Assembly: GCA_036272055.1 (NCBI GenBank)
Contig: DATAZL010000105.1
Coordinates: forward strand, 110,128 to 174,127
DNA from: DASZVB01 sp036272055
GTDB taxonomy: Bacteria; Myxococcota_A; Polyangia; Polyangiales; Polyangiaceae
Reading direction: 5' to 3'
Length of the DNA: 64,000 nucleotides
Positions within the stretch are counted from its first letter, which is position 1. Every line of letters starts with the position of its first letter. The notes below the pieces were generated by a model. It was not told the origin of the DNA, did no database searches, and saw only the letters and a program-made list of their open reading frames with translations. Shown piece by piece: positions 50,129 to 58,400 of this stretch. The position numbers and the translations under genes were made by a program.

Positions 50129-50557
50129 ATGAAGTTCAAGCTTCCGCGACTCGAGCTGTCGCTCGATCTGTCCGAAGAGTGGGTCGTCGACGAGACGGAT
50201 CCGAAGGCGACCGACGCGTACGGCGTCTATCTTCGCTCCGTCCAGCACGGCGTCTTCCTCAACGTGCGCGCCGAAAACCCCGACGGGCACACGTTGACGA
50301 AGGACGGGCTGCTGGCGATCTTGCGCCAGCAGAGCTGGGCGTCGGCGCCGTTCGACGAATGGGCACTGGCGGAGGGCGCGCTCACCGCGATCGGCGGCAC
50401 GTTCGAGACGGTCGGGATGGGCGGCGAGGTCGTGCTCGAGGTGTTCGCAACCGACGGCAAGCGGCTCGTGAACCTCGTCGGCCCCGGCGAGCGGAAAGTC
50501 ATCGCCGCACTCGTCCCCTCCGTGAAGCGACTCGTCGAGAAACTCCGGCTATCATAG
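50129..50557 (+). CDS. Conserved hypothetical protein (DcrB/PsbP-like?)
   Basis: 142 residues, no signal peptide. It begins with strands FKLPRLELSLDLSEEW, then a GVYLRSVQHGVFLNVRAEN strand pair, a helix, and EVFATDGKRLVNLVGPGE before a C-terminal helix. The order beta-beta-alpha-beta-beta with an L-x-L-P-x-W-type start is reminiscent of DcrB/DUF1795 (PsbP-like) proteins, but this is only an impression. It lies just upstream of the octamer arrays and is divergent from the neighbouring lipoprotein. Confidence 0.7.
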   Translation: MKFKLPRLELSLDLSEEWVVDETDPKATDAYGVYLRSVQHGVFLNVRAENPDGHTLTKDGLLAILRQQSWASAPFDEWALAEGALTAIGGTFETVGMGGEVVLEVFATDGKRLVNLVGPGERKVIAALVPSVKRLVEKLRLS

Positions 50558-50612
50558 AACGCCGATGGATCGGCGGATGTCGCGACCGAGCCCGCATGCA
50601 GTGCAATCGCTC

Positions 50613-50716
50613 CACCGACGCACCGACGCACCGACGCACCGACGCACCGACGCACCGACGCACCGACGCACCGACGCACCGACGCACCGACGCACCGACG
50701 CACCGACGCACCGACG
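50613..50716 (+). repeat. Octamer tandem array CACCGACG, 13 perfect copies
   Basis: CACCGACG is repeated 13 times without a single mismatch. The 8-nt unit cycles through all three frames, giving the peptide RRTDAPTH on this strand and no stop codons. It starts 56 nt after the stop of the preceding gene and ends 12 nt before a 20-nt palindrome. Confidence 0.95.
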
Positions 50717-50728
50717 CGGTGTTCATCG

Positions 50729-50748
50729 ATATAGCTTTGAAGCTATAT
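50729..50748. repeat. Palindrome ATATAGCTT-TG-AAGCTATAT
   Basis: A perfect inverted repeat with 9-bp arms and a 2-nt centre, AT-rich in a very GC-rich context. It is followed by gccgttttttgg. The same geometry recurs at 50933 and 54563, so it is a dispersed element and not just a terminator, although the T-run would allow termination. Confidence 0.85.
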
Positions 50749-50766
50749 GCCGTTTTTTGGAATAGC

Positions 50767-50816
50767 GCTGCGAGGGCACGCGAAACGCAACGCTGCGAGG
50801 GCCCGCGAAACGCGAC
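50767..50816 (+). repeat. 25-bp tandem direct repeat
   Basis: Two adjacent 25-nt units starting GCTGCGAGGGC and ending CGCGAAACGC differ at 2 positions. They lie between the two octamer arrays. No open frame of note covers them. Confidence 0.8.
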
Positions 50817-50916
50817 GCCGCCTGGGTTCGTTACGGGACTACAGGCGCGACGCGGTTTGGGCGTGCCCAACGCTTATCGTCGCGACGCCTTCTCCGCGAA
50901 CGCATGGTGTTTATCT

Positions 50917-50952
50917 ATATAGCCTTGGAGCTATATAGCCTGGAGGCTATAT
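50917..50952. repeat. Double palindrome of the ATATAGC family
   Basis: ATATAGC-CTTGGA-GCTATAT (50917-50936) overlaps ATATAGCCT-GG-AGGCTATAT (50933-50952). The second has exactly the 9-2-9 geometry of the element at 50729. It ends 34 nt before the second octamer array. Together they could form alternative hairpins. Confidence 0.85.
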
Positions 50953-50986
50953 CCATGAAGAGGCACGAATCGCGGCGGGCACGCGC

Positions 50987-51098
50987 GTGGAGCCGTGGAG
51001 CCGTGGAGCCGTGGAGCCGTGGAGCCGTGGAGCCGTGGAGCCGTGGAGCCGTGGAGCCGTGGAGCCGTGGAGCCGTGGAGCCGTGGAGCCGTGGAGCT
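50987..51098 (+). repeat. Octamer tandem array GTGGAGCC, 13 perfect copies plus one variant
   Basis: GTGGAGCC is repeated 13 times exactly (50987-51090), followed by GTGGAGCT. It is unrelated in sequence to the CACCGACG array but has the same unit length and copy number. It has no stops in any frame and is 146 nt upstream of the esterase start. Confidence 0.95.
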
Positions 51099-51243
51099 AG
51101 CAGCTGGCTCACGCGGCGAGTCGTGTTGCGTTTCGCCAATCTGAAGCAAACGTTCGCGCGCCGACACTGCTTTGCGTCGTGCGTGATGAGCGCAACGAGC
51201 ATGTAGTGTTTATTGCGCGTGGGCACGCTCAACGCTTTGCTTC

Positions 51244-52608
51244 ATGGCGATGAGGAACTCACGACGACCAGCGACGCGCAATCTGATGGGTATCGGCGCA
51301 ACGGCGATGAGCGCGGCAACGATGGCCGCGATGGCGATCGGCGCCATAGTGCTCGGATGTAGCTCCGGCAGCGACGGCGCGAACGCCGGCACCGGAGGGT
51401 CGTCGTTCGGCGGCACGAGCGTTTCCGGCAATATAGGTGGTCAGACGGTAGGCGCCGGCGGCGTTTCCGGCGCGGTCGGTTCGGGCGGAACCACGTCGGC
51501 TTCAACAGCTGGATCGCCGGGAATCGCGGGCACTACGGCGTCAGGCACCGGGCCGTCGACGGGCGGAACGACGAGCTCATCGGGCGGAACGACGAGCTCG
51601 TCGGGCGGCACAGCCGGGGTGACTTCCGGTGGAATGTCGGGCACAGGGGGAAGCGTCGGCGGTGCGGCGGGCGGCGGGGGCACGGCCGGCAGCGCGGGCA
51701 GCGGCGGTGATGGCGCGGGCGGAGCGGGCACCGCGATGGATTGCCCGATGACGCAATCGCTCTCGGTCGGCGATCACACGTATCAGATCATGAGCGCGAA
51801 CGGCCTTGCGTACGAGTACATCTTGACCGTCCCGAAGACGGTGATGCCCGGCAAGAAGGCGCCGGTGAACATCGTGTGGCACGCGCTCTCGTCGAGCCCG
51901 GAAGAGACGCGGAGCCTGACGAACATCGATGCCTCGTCGGAGGCGGCGGGGGTGATCACGGTGTTTCCGCGCAGCCCGGATATGTCGTGGGATGCGGGGA
52001 GCTGCTGCACGACGATCGTCAACGGCAAGCGCCGCGACGAGACGGTGTTCGCGAAGGAGCTAATCAAGGACTTCGAAGCAAAGGTGTGCGTCGACACGAA
52101 GCGCGTCTACACGTCGGGCTTCTCCAATGGCGGCATGATCTCCCAGGTGCTCGCCTGCAAGATGGCCGACGTGTTCGCGGCCGCAGCGCCGATGGGGAGC
52201 ACGCTGACCATCCCCGTCGCGGAGTGCTTGCCTTCACGGCCGATCCCGATCCTGATGATCAACGGCACCGCGGACCCCCTCGTCGGCTACACCGCCACGG
52301 CGTTCGCCGGCGGCATTCCGGTACCGCAAGCGTTCAAGAACTGGTCGACCCTCGACATGTGCATTGGCTCCCCGATGACGACCCTGATGATGGGCAAAGC
52401 AACGTGCAACACGTACGCCCAGTGCGCGGCCGGCACCCAGGTGACCCTCTGTTCCGTCGACGGCATGGGCCATTGCGTCCCCGGAATGAAAGCCGAGTCG
52501 CCCACCAACTGCCTCACCAAGAGCGGCATCCCTCTCGGAATGCCCAACAACGACATCAACGGCATCGACATGAGCACCGCCTTTCTCTTGAAGTACTCCC
52601 TGCCGTGA
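51244..52608 (+). CDS. CE1-type esterase / PHB depolymerase-like lipoprotein
   Basis: 454 residues. The signal peptide ends AIVLGC (Cys39), followed by a Gly/Ser/Thr linker (about 40-160) with a short duplicated TTSSSGG unit. The esterase core has the nucleophile Ser in YTSGFSNGGMISQ (about 293), Asp in NGTADPLVGY and His in DGMGHCVPG, all three members of the triad. SWDAGSCC near the oxyanion region matches the LpqC/poly(3-hydroxybutyrate) depolymerase and feruloyl esterase group. It is surface-exposed and may release feruloyl or acyl groups. The octamer arrays lie in its leader, so its expression may depend on them. Confidence 0.88.
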   Translation: MAMRNSRRPATRNLMGIGATAMSAATMAAMAIGAIVLGCSSGSDGANAGTGGSSFGGTSVSGNIGGQTVGAGGVSGAVGSGGTTSASTAGSPGIAGTTASGTGPSTGGTTSSSGGTTSSSGGTAGVTSGGMSGTGGSVGGAAGGGGTAGSAGSGGDGAGGAGTAMDCPMTQSLSVGDHTYQIMSANGLAYEYILTVPKTVMPGKKAPVNIVWHALSSSPEETRSLTNIDASSEAAGVITVFPRSPDMSWDAGSCCTTIVNGKRRDETVFAKELIKDFEAKVCVDTKRVYTSGFSNGGMISQVLACKMADVFAAAAPMGSTLTIPVAECLPSRPIPILMINGTADPLVGYTATAFAGGIPVPQAFKNWSTLDMCIGSPMTTLMMGKATCNTYAQCAAGTQVTLCSVDGMGHCVPGMKAESPTNCLTKSGIPLGMPNNDINGIDMSTAFLLKYSLP

Positions 52609-52648
52609 TCGGCGTCGGCGGAGCGTCGAAGGGCGGCGCGGACGCCAT

Positions 52649-52684
52649 CACGACGTGACGGCGTTGCACGACGTGACGGCGTTG
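52649..52684 (+). repeat. 18-bp tandem direct repeat
   Basis: CACGACGTGACGGCGTTG occurs twice in a row, and a partial third copy follows (cgcgacgttgcggcg). It lies just after the esterase gene. Confidence 0.75.
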
Positions 52685-52721
52685 CGCGACGTTGCGGCGC
52701 GTTGCTCGTGGTCACAAAACG

Positions 52722-52758
52722 CGAACCGTCGTAGCTCTTGTGGGGCTACGACGGTTCG
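52722..52758. terminator. Strong bidirectional hairpin between convergent genes
   Basis: CGAACCGTCGTAGC (52722-52735) pairs perfectly with GCTACGACGGTTCG (52745-52758), a 14-bp stem with a 9-nt loop. It sits between the convergent esterase and copper-protein genes. No T-run follows, so termination strength is uncertain, but the position suits a shared terminator. Confidence 0.65.
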
Positions 52759-52774
52759 GCGGGCCGGGGGGGGC

Positions 52775-54151
52775 TTAGTTGCAGGTGGCGCCGACGCCCT
52801 CGGCGTCGACGATGCACATTTCACCGAGGTACGTTTGCTCGGTGAAGGTCAGCGCGGTGTCGTGCGTGTTGTTGACGTCGCAGCTCCACGTGACCTGGTC
52901 GCCGGCTACGACGGGCAGGATGCCGTTCCAGCCGCCTTCGATGTTGTTGGCGATGTCGGGCTTCGGGTTCGTCACGAGGGTGCTGTAGTTGAGCATCAGC
53001 GGCTCTTCCCAGTTGTTCGCGTCGTAGATCACGTCGCGCTGGCCGGCGTGGATGCGCGTCACCGTGAAGCGCGTGTTGTTCGCGTGGCGGTGACCGTAGA
53101 GCCACAGCAGACGACCGCTGCCCGAGACGTTGCACGTGTACGGGCCGAGCGTGGTCTTCGTGTGCGGCGCGACGGAGAACACCGGGTTCCCGATGTTGAA
53201 CCACTCGGTCGCCGGCTGAGTGACCGTGCTCGCGTCCTTGTACCAGAAGTTGATCCACAGCTCCCGGAGCTGAGGGTCGGTGCTCGTGTTGATCGTGTGG
53301 AAGCTCACGTCGATCGAGCTGTGAGCCGCGAGCGGGATACCGACGCCCATGTCCTCGGGCGCGGTGATGCCGTTTGCCGGGTACTCGCCGGAGGTGTTCG
53401 CCGTCGCGATGCGCCGCCCGCTGATTGCCGAGCCGTTGGCCGCCGTGATGATCGTGTGATGCGTCGTCGGACGGAGGCGGTACTGCCGGTAGAAGAAGTA
53501 CACGTCCTTGTCGTTCGTCGACGTGGCCGGGAAGTCCGTCGTGAGCTCCTGACCGGGCTGGAGCACGTACGCCGCTTCAGGGTTCGTGTAGTTCGTCGGG
53601 CCGATGTGGAGCTGATAGCCCTTGTCCGCCGGGGGCGGGAGAATGCACTTGTCGTCACCCTCGTAGCCGGTGTTCAGGCCGCAAGGCTGAGCGGCCATGC
53701 CGCCGACGCCTGTTGAGCCACCCGGTCCAGCGCCGCCTGCAGGAGGAGCGCCGCCACCCGAGGTAGCTGCGCCGCCACTCGGCGCGCCGCCGATCGACGG
53801 GGCTGCACCGCCGCCAACCGGAGTCGTGCCGCCAGCTCCCGAAACCGGTGTCGGGCCGACGGCCCCAGAGCCGCCAACCGGAACCGCGCCGCCGCCCGTT
53901 ACCGGCCCGACGCCCGTGGCGCCACCAGCTCCCGGAACGCCGACTGCTCCGCCACCTGCGCCGACGAATGCAGGCGTGTTGCCACCGCCAGCCGCTCCGG
54001 ACGCGCCGAGGCCTTGCTGCTGATTTCCGCCGTCACCCGATGAGCAGCCGACGGCCGAAGCCATGAGCGCCAACATCGCTACCGTTCCGCTGCCGCCGCC
54101 GATGATCGACGTGCGAAATGCCCGAGAACCCTTGCTACAACCTGAATTCAT
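52775..54151 (-). CDS. Copper type II monooxygenase-like (PHM/DBH fold) lipoprotein
   Basis: 458 residues from ATG 54151, with AGGA about 8 nt upstream. The signal peptide ends SAVGC (Cys36) and a Gly/Pro/Thr linker runs to about 155. The C-terminal ~300 residues show the two-copper layout of peptidylglycine/dopamine hydroxylases. His231-His232 (RPTTHHTIIT) and His285 (IDVSFHTINTS) fit the CuH site. His354-x-His356 (LYGHRHANNT) and Met445 (YLGEMCIV) fit the CuM site. The order and spacing follow PHM (HH, H, HxH, M). A surface hydroxylase is likely, but the substrate is unknown and copper binding is untested. Confidence 0.8.
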   Translation of the reverse strand: MNSGCSKGSRAFRTSIIGGGSGTVAMLALMASAVGCSSGDGGNQQQGLGASGAAGGGNTPAFVGAGGGAVGVPGAGGATGVGPVTGGGAVPVGGSGAVGPTPVSGAGGTTPVGGGAAPSIGGAPSGGAATSGGGAPPAGGAGPGGSTGVGGMAAQPCGLNTGYEGDDKCILPPPADKGYQLHIGPTNYTNPEAAYVLQPGQELTTDFPATSTNDKDVYFFYRQYRLRPTTHHTIITAANGSAISGRRIATANTSGEYPANGITAPEDMGVGIPLAAHSSIDVSFHTINTSTDPQLRELWINFWYKDASTVTQPATEWFNIGNPVFSVAPHTKTTLGPYTCNVSGSGRLLWLYGHRHANNTRFTVTRIHAGQRDVIYDANNWEEPLMLNYSTLVTNPKPDIANNIEGGWNGILPVVAGDQVTWSCDVNNTHDTALTFTEQTYLGEMCIVDAEGVGATCN

Positions 54152-54699
54152 TTTTCTATCCTCACACACGGAAGTGGCTCCGTGCGCCGAGCCCGCTTCT
54201 CAAGCGAATATGCCTCGGGTGCCAGCCTGTCAACCTGTGCGGTCACTTGCGCGCCGAAGATACGCCTTCAGCGTTGAAGGAATCGCGCGTGAACGGCATG
54301 CGCTCGCACGCGCTAGCCGACAACGCCACCGTTAGCCGAAAGACAGCAGCGCCATAGCGCAAAATAGCGGCAAGAACGAACGCCGTCGATCATGCCGCGG
54401 CAACGGCTTTCATGCCCCATCGCGTTCACGCGGGCCGTCAGGTCGCCGTCGCTCGTAGGCGTTCTCGCGAAGACGTCGCGGCGCGTTCGCTCGACGCGTT
54501 CTCAATGGTCCACTCGAGTCGCATTCTGTCGTTCCGCGTGTGGCTTCACGGGGGGTTTTGCGACATAGCCTCGAGGCTATATGCCTGAACGGTATGTGTG
54601 AAAATGGCAGTCGCGACGCGGCGGGGGCCGGCGGCGAGGCGGTCCCGGCCATCGCGCGTGAGCGGGCGCGCGCGCGCCGTCTTGCGCTAGCGTCCGGGC
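54152..54699. other. Intergenic region
   Basis: These 548 nt separate two divergent genes. They hold the presumed promoters and one member of the ATATAGC palindrome family. No coding pattern or further repeat was recognised. Confidence 0.6.
54563..54582. repeat. Palindrome of the ATATAGC family
   Basis: ACATAGCCT-CG-AGGCTATAT has the same 9-2-9 geometry as the elements at 50729 and 50933, with one mismatched arm position. It lies 118 nt upstream of the Cys-cluster protein start. Confidence 0.75.
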
Positions 54700-55407
54700 A
54701 TGGACGGCGAGCCCAAGAAAGAGGCACTTCGCGGCCTTTATCGGGCGGAGCTCGACGCGGCGCGGGCCGTGTTCGCGGAGGTACGCGACCGGAACACGGC
54801 GCTGAAGCTCGCCATGGGCACGGCGCAGCGAGCTCAGCGCATTTTCTTGCCGGTGATGGGCGCCGTCGATTGCCGGGCGGGATGCTCGTTTTGCTGTCAC
54901 GGCGTGCGCGTGGACGTCACTGCGGCCGAGGCCCTGACGATCGCGCGGGGCTTCCGCGAAGCGCTCACGGCGGAACAGCTCGACGTGATCCGCGCACGCG
55001 TACGCCGTCACGCAGAGACGATTCGCGGCATGACCCTGACGGAGCGCCACCGGGCGCGCACTCCGTGCTCACTCCTCGACGAGAGCTCCGGCCTCTGCGC
55101 CGTGCACGACGCGCGCCCGATGCGGTGTCGCGCACACCACTCGGTGAACGTCGCGGATTGCGAGGCTATGAGCCTCCGCCCGGACGAAGACCTGCGCATA
55201 AAGCGCTACCCGGATGTCCTCGACGCGCACGAAGCGATGATCGTCGCCCAGAAAGACGCCGTCGACGCGGCGGGTGTCGACGCGCGCCCGTTCGAGCTGT
55301 CGCTCGCACTCGACGTCGCGCTGTCGCACGACGACGCCGCAGAGCGATGGGCGCGCGGGGAACGGATCTTCGACGCGGCGGTGTTCACGTGGGACGACGA
55401 CGCTTGA
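54700..55407 (+). CDS. YkgJ-family cysteine-cluster protein
   Basis: 235 residues. DCRAGCSFCCHGV (Cys58, 62, 65, 66), then CSLLDESSGLCAVHDARPMRCRAHHS, gives the C-x3-C-x2-CC...C-x9-C-x9-C arrangement of YkgJ (UPF0153) proteins, thought to bind a zinc or iron-sulfur centre. The N-terminal helix and C-terminal helices have no further motif. No operon partner is evident; the downstream SNF2 gene is convergent with 8 nt between the stops. The function is unknown. Confidence 0.88.
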   Translation: MDGEPKKEALRGLYRAELDAARAVFAEVRDRNTALKLAMGTAQRAQRIFLPVMGAVDCRAGCSFCCHGVRVDVTAAEALTIARGFREALTAEQLDVIRARVRRHAETIRGMTLTERHRARTPCSLLDESSGLCAVHDARPMRCRAHHSVNVADCEAMSLRPDEDLRIKRYPDVLDAHEAMIVAQKDAVDAAGVDARPFELSLALDVALSHDDAAERWARGERIFDAAVFTWDDDA

Positions 55408-55415
55408 TAACGGCG

Positions 55416-58400
55416 CTACTCGTCCAGGAGCGCCCGCAAGTCGTCGACGGACAGCGTCGCTGATTGATCCGTCTCGGCGAGCAGGGAGTCGGCGAGCTCT
55501 CGCTTGGTGCGGTGAAGGGCGACGATGCGCTCTTCCACCGTCCCGGCTGCGACGAGACGGTAGACGGTGACCGGGCGGGTCTGGCCGATGCGGTGCGCAC
55601 GGTCGGAGGCCTGGGCCTCGACCGCCGGGTTCCACCACGGGTCGAGGTGAATCACGTAGTCGGCGCCGGTCAGGTTCAACCCGAAACCGCCCGCCCGGAG
55701 GCTGATGAGAAAGAGCGCTCCCTCGCCGGCCTGGAATGCGTCGACCGCGGCCGTCCGTTGCTTCGGCGGCGTGCTGCCGTCGAGGTACTGGTACGGGATT
55801 GCGCGCTGCTCGAGCTCGGCGCGCACGAGGGCGAGGACGTCCACGAACTGGCTGAAGACGAGCGCACGATGACGCGCCTCGAGGAGCTCGTCGAGGAGCT
55901 CGAGGAAGCTCGCTATCTTGGAGCTCGACGCCGTCGTCGCCGGCACGGCGAGCTTGGGATGGCAGCACAAGCGACGAAGTCGCGTGATCTCGGCCAGCAC
56001 CTGAAAGCGGGAACGTGCATCGGTACCGGTGGCGCCGAGCTTCGCGAGGGCGGCGCGACGCACGGCCTCGTAGAGCGCGGCTTCTTCCGTGCCGAGCGTC
56101 ACGGTTCGCTCGATCTCGGTGAGTGGCGGCAGATCGTCCAGAACCTGCGCCTTGGTGCGCCGCAGAATGAACGGCAACAGCAGCTTGCGGAGCGCACGGC
56201 GGCCGCTCGCGGCGGATTCCCCGGTCGAGCTCGCCCCGAAGCGACGGTTGAAGTGCGACCACGGCCCGAGCAGGTCAGGCATCAGAAAATGGAAGATGCT
56301 GAACACGTCGCCCACATGATTCTCGATGGGCGTACCCGTTGCGGCGATGCGTACCGCGGAACGGAGCCCGAACGCGGCCTTGGCCCGCTGCGACTCCGCG
56401 TTCTTGATGAGCTGCGCCTCGTCGAGGATGACCGTGGCCCACTCGATGCCCTGGAGCTTCTCCGCGTCCTGCTGCAAGAGCGCGTAGCTCGTGAGCACGA
56501 CGTGCCGCTGAGAGAGCTTTTCCAGTGCCTCCTCCCGTCCAGGGCCGATGAACACTCGCACCTTCAGCGTGGGCGCGAAGCGGGCGAGCTCTCTCCGCCA
56601 GTTCTCGCAGACCGAGGTGGGTGCAACCACGAGTGCTGGACCGGTACGCCCCCGGTGCAAGAGGAGCGCGATGAGCTGGACGGTCTTGCCGAGACCCATG
56701 TCGTCGGCGAGGCAAGCACCGAGCTCAAGAGCGGCGAGTCGAGCAAGCCAGCGAAAGCCGGTGAGCTGATAGTCGCGCAGCTCTGCGTTCAGGCCTCTCG
56801 GGACCTGGACCTGTGCATCCGTGGCTCGTAGCAGCCGCTCGCGCCACTCGAGCGAACGCTGATCGAGCGTGAGCCCGGACTCTGCATCCGTCAGACGCTC
56901 GAGAACGGGCAGCGCGGCGACCGGAACGACGATCCCGCCCTGCTTCGACCGGCGCTCGGAGTGGAACGACGAAAGTGATTCGAGCATCTCTCTGAGCCGC
57001 TGCTCGAGCTCGACGTATTCGCCGCTCTCGAGCCGGATGAACTTCCCGGGTTTCTCGGCGAGGAGCGCCACGAGCTGGTCGAGCTCGAGCGAGAGCTCGC
57101 CGTCGACGGCGAGGCTCCCCGTCGCGAAGAACGACGAGCCGTCGCGGCGGACGTGACCGCGCAGCGCCGCGAGCCCGACGCGAGCGCGGAGCCGGAGCGG
57201 CGTGCCTTCGGGCCACTCGACGTGCACGCCCCCTCCCATGCTCTTCAAGCACGAGATGAGCTCGAGGCACGACTCGGGCTCTTCGACGAACCACGTCCCT
57301 TCGCCCGAGTCGTTCCCTTCGAGCGGCGCGCACTCCTTCACGGCGTGTTCCGCCAGACGGCGCTCCTCTTCCTGGTCGCGCTCGGTCTGCACCGCTTCGC
57401 CCTTCGAACGACCGACGAGGGTGCGTGCGCCCTTGCCCGGAGTGACGTGCGGCCCATCTCCGCCCAGCGGCCGCACGCTGAGCGATACAGAGAGCCCCTG
57501 CGCACGAGGCACGACTCGAAACCACGGTCTCGGATCCGACCCGATGCTACGTGCCGATGTCTGCGCAGACGAATGGACGGGCAGAAGATGCGCGAGCCCC
57601 CCGAGCGCGTCGAGCGCGCGCCCCTGCGCCGAAACGGGAACGGAGAGGCCGCGGGTGCCGAGCAGCTTCACGAGCGAGCGCAGCGGCTCCAGCGTCTCGA
57701 ACACCGTGATGCGCTGGCCGTCGAAGCGGAGCTCGAGCTCGGTGTGCAGATCGGGCGGCTCGAGCTTCAGCACGAAGCGGTCGCCCTCCGTGCTCGCGAC
57801 GACCTGCACCGTGCCTCGCGTCACCTCGACGTGTCGATCGTCCTCGGCGGTGAACACGCGCGGGTGGCCGATGAGCGACGGCCAGGCTCTCCTGTCGATG
57901 AAGTAGGAGGTCTGGCCGTAGCCGCCATAAGACGGCTCCCGGCGCTCTCGCGCATACGCGGTGACCTTGAGATCTTCCGGTGGCAACTTCGGAGCATTGC
58001 TCGCGCCCCGCAGGAGATGCTTCACGGCCAGCTTCCGCCCGCGCGTCCATGCTCCATCACTCCGCTTCTGGATGATGGGCTCGAGCTCGAAGTGACGCGT
58101 GTCCACCTTCCAGACGATCCGCTCCTCGGTGATGGCCTCGGCGGCGCTCTTGCCGCCGGTCACGACGACGATTCGCTCGAGCCCCTCGAGCCCGGTCTCC
58201 CACTCCTCCTTCTGGATGCGCAGCTCGTGTAGCGCGAACGCACCGGCAGGCGACTCCGGGCGAACGAGGCTCTTCGCGCGCTTCTTGAACGCCGGGTTCT
58301 CGACACGCGCCGAGAGCGCGAGCAGCGCGGCGTCGTATTGCTCGAACAGCCACTTCGTGTCGAAAGCCGCGATCAGATTGCGGAGCTCCACCCCCTCTTC

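Noticed and set aside
50858..50871. Hairpin TTGGGC-GT-GCCCAA as a terminator
   Set aside because: It is short, lacks a T-run, and no gene ends nearby. It is probably part of the local repeat complexity.
50613..51098. A CRISPR array at the octamer repeats
   Set aside because: The repeats are contiguous 8-mers without spacers, and no cas genes are present.
50565..51206. Peptides encoded across the octamer arrays (RRTDAPTH and SRGAVEPW repeats)
   Set aside because: The unit of 8 nt keeps every frame open on its own. There is no ribosome-binding site or conserved flanking domain to support translation.
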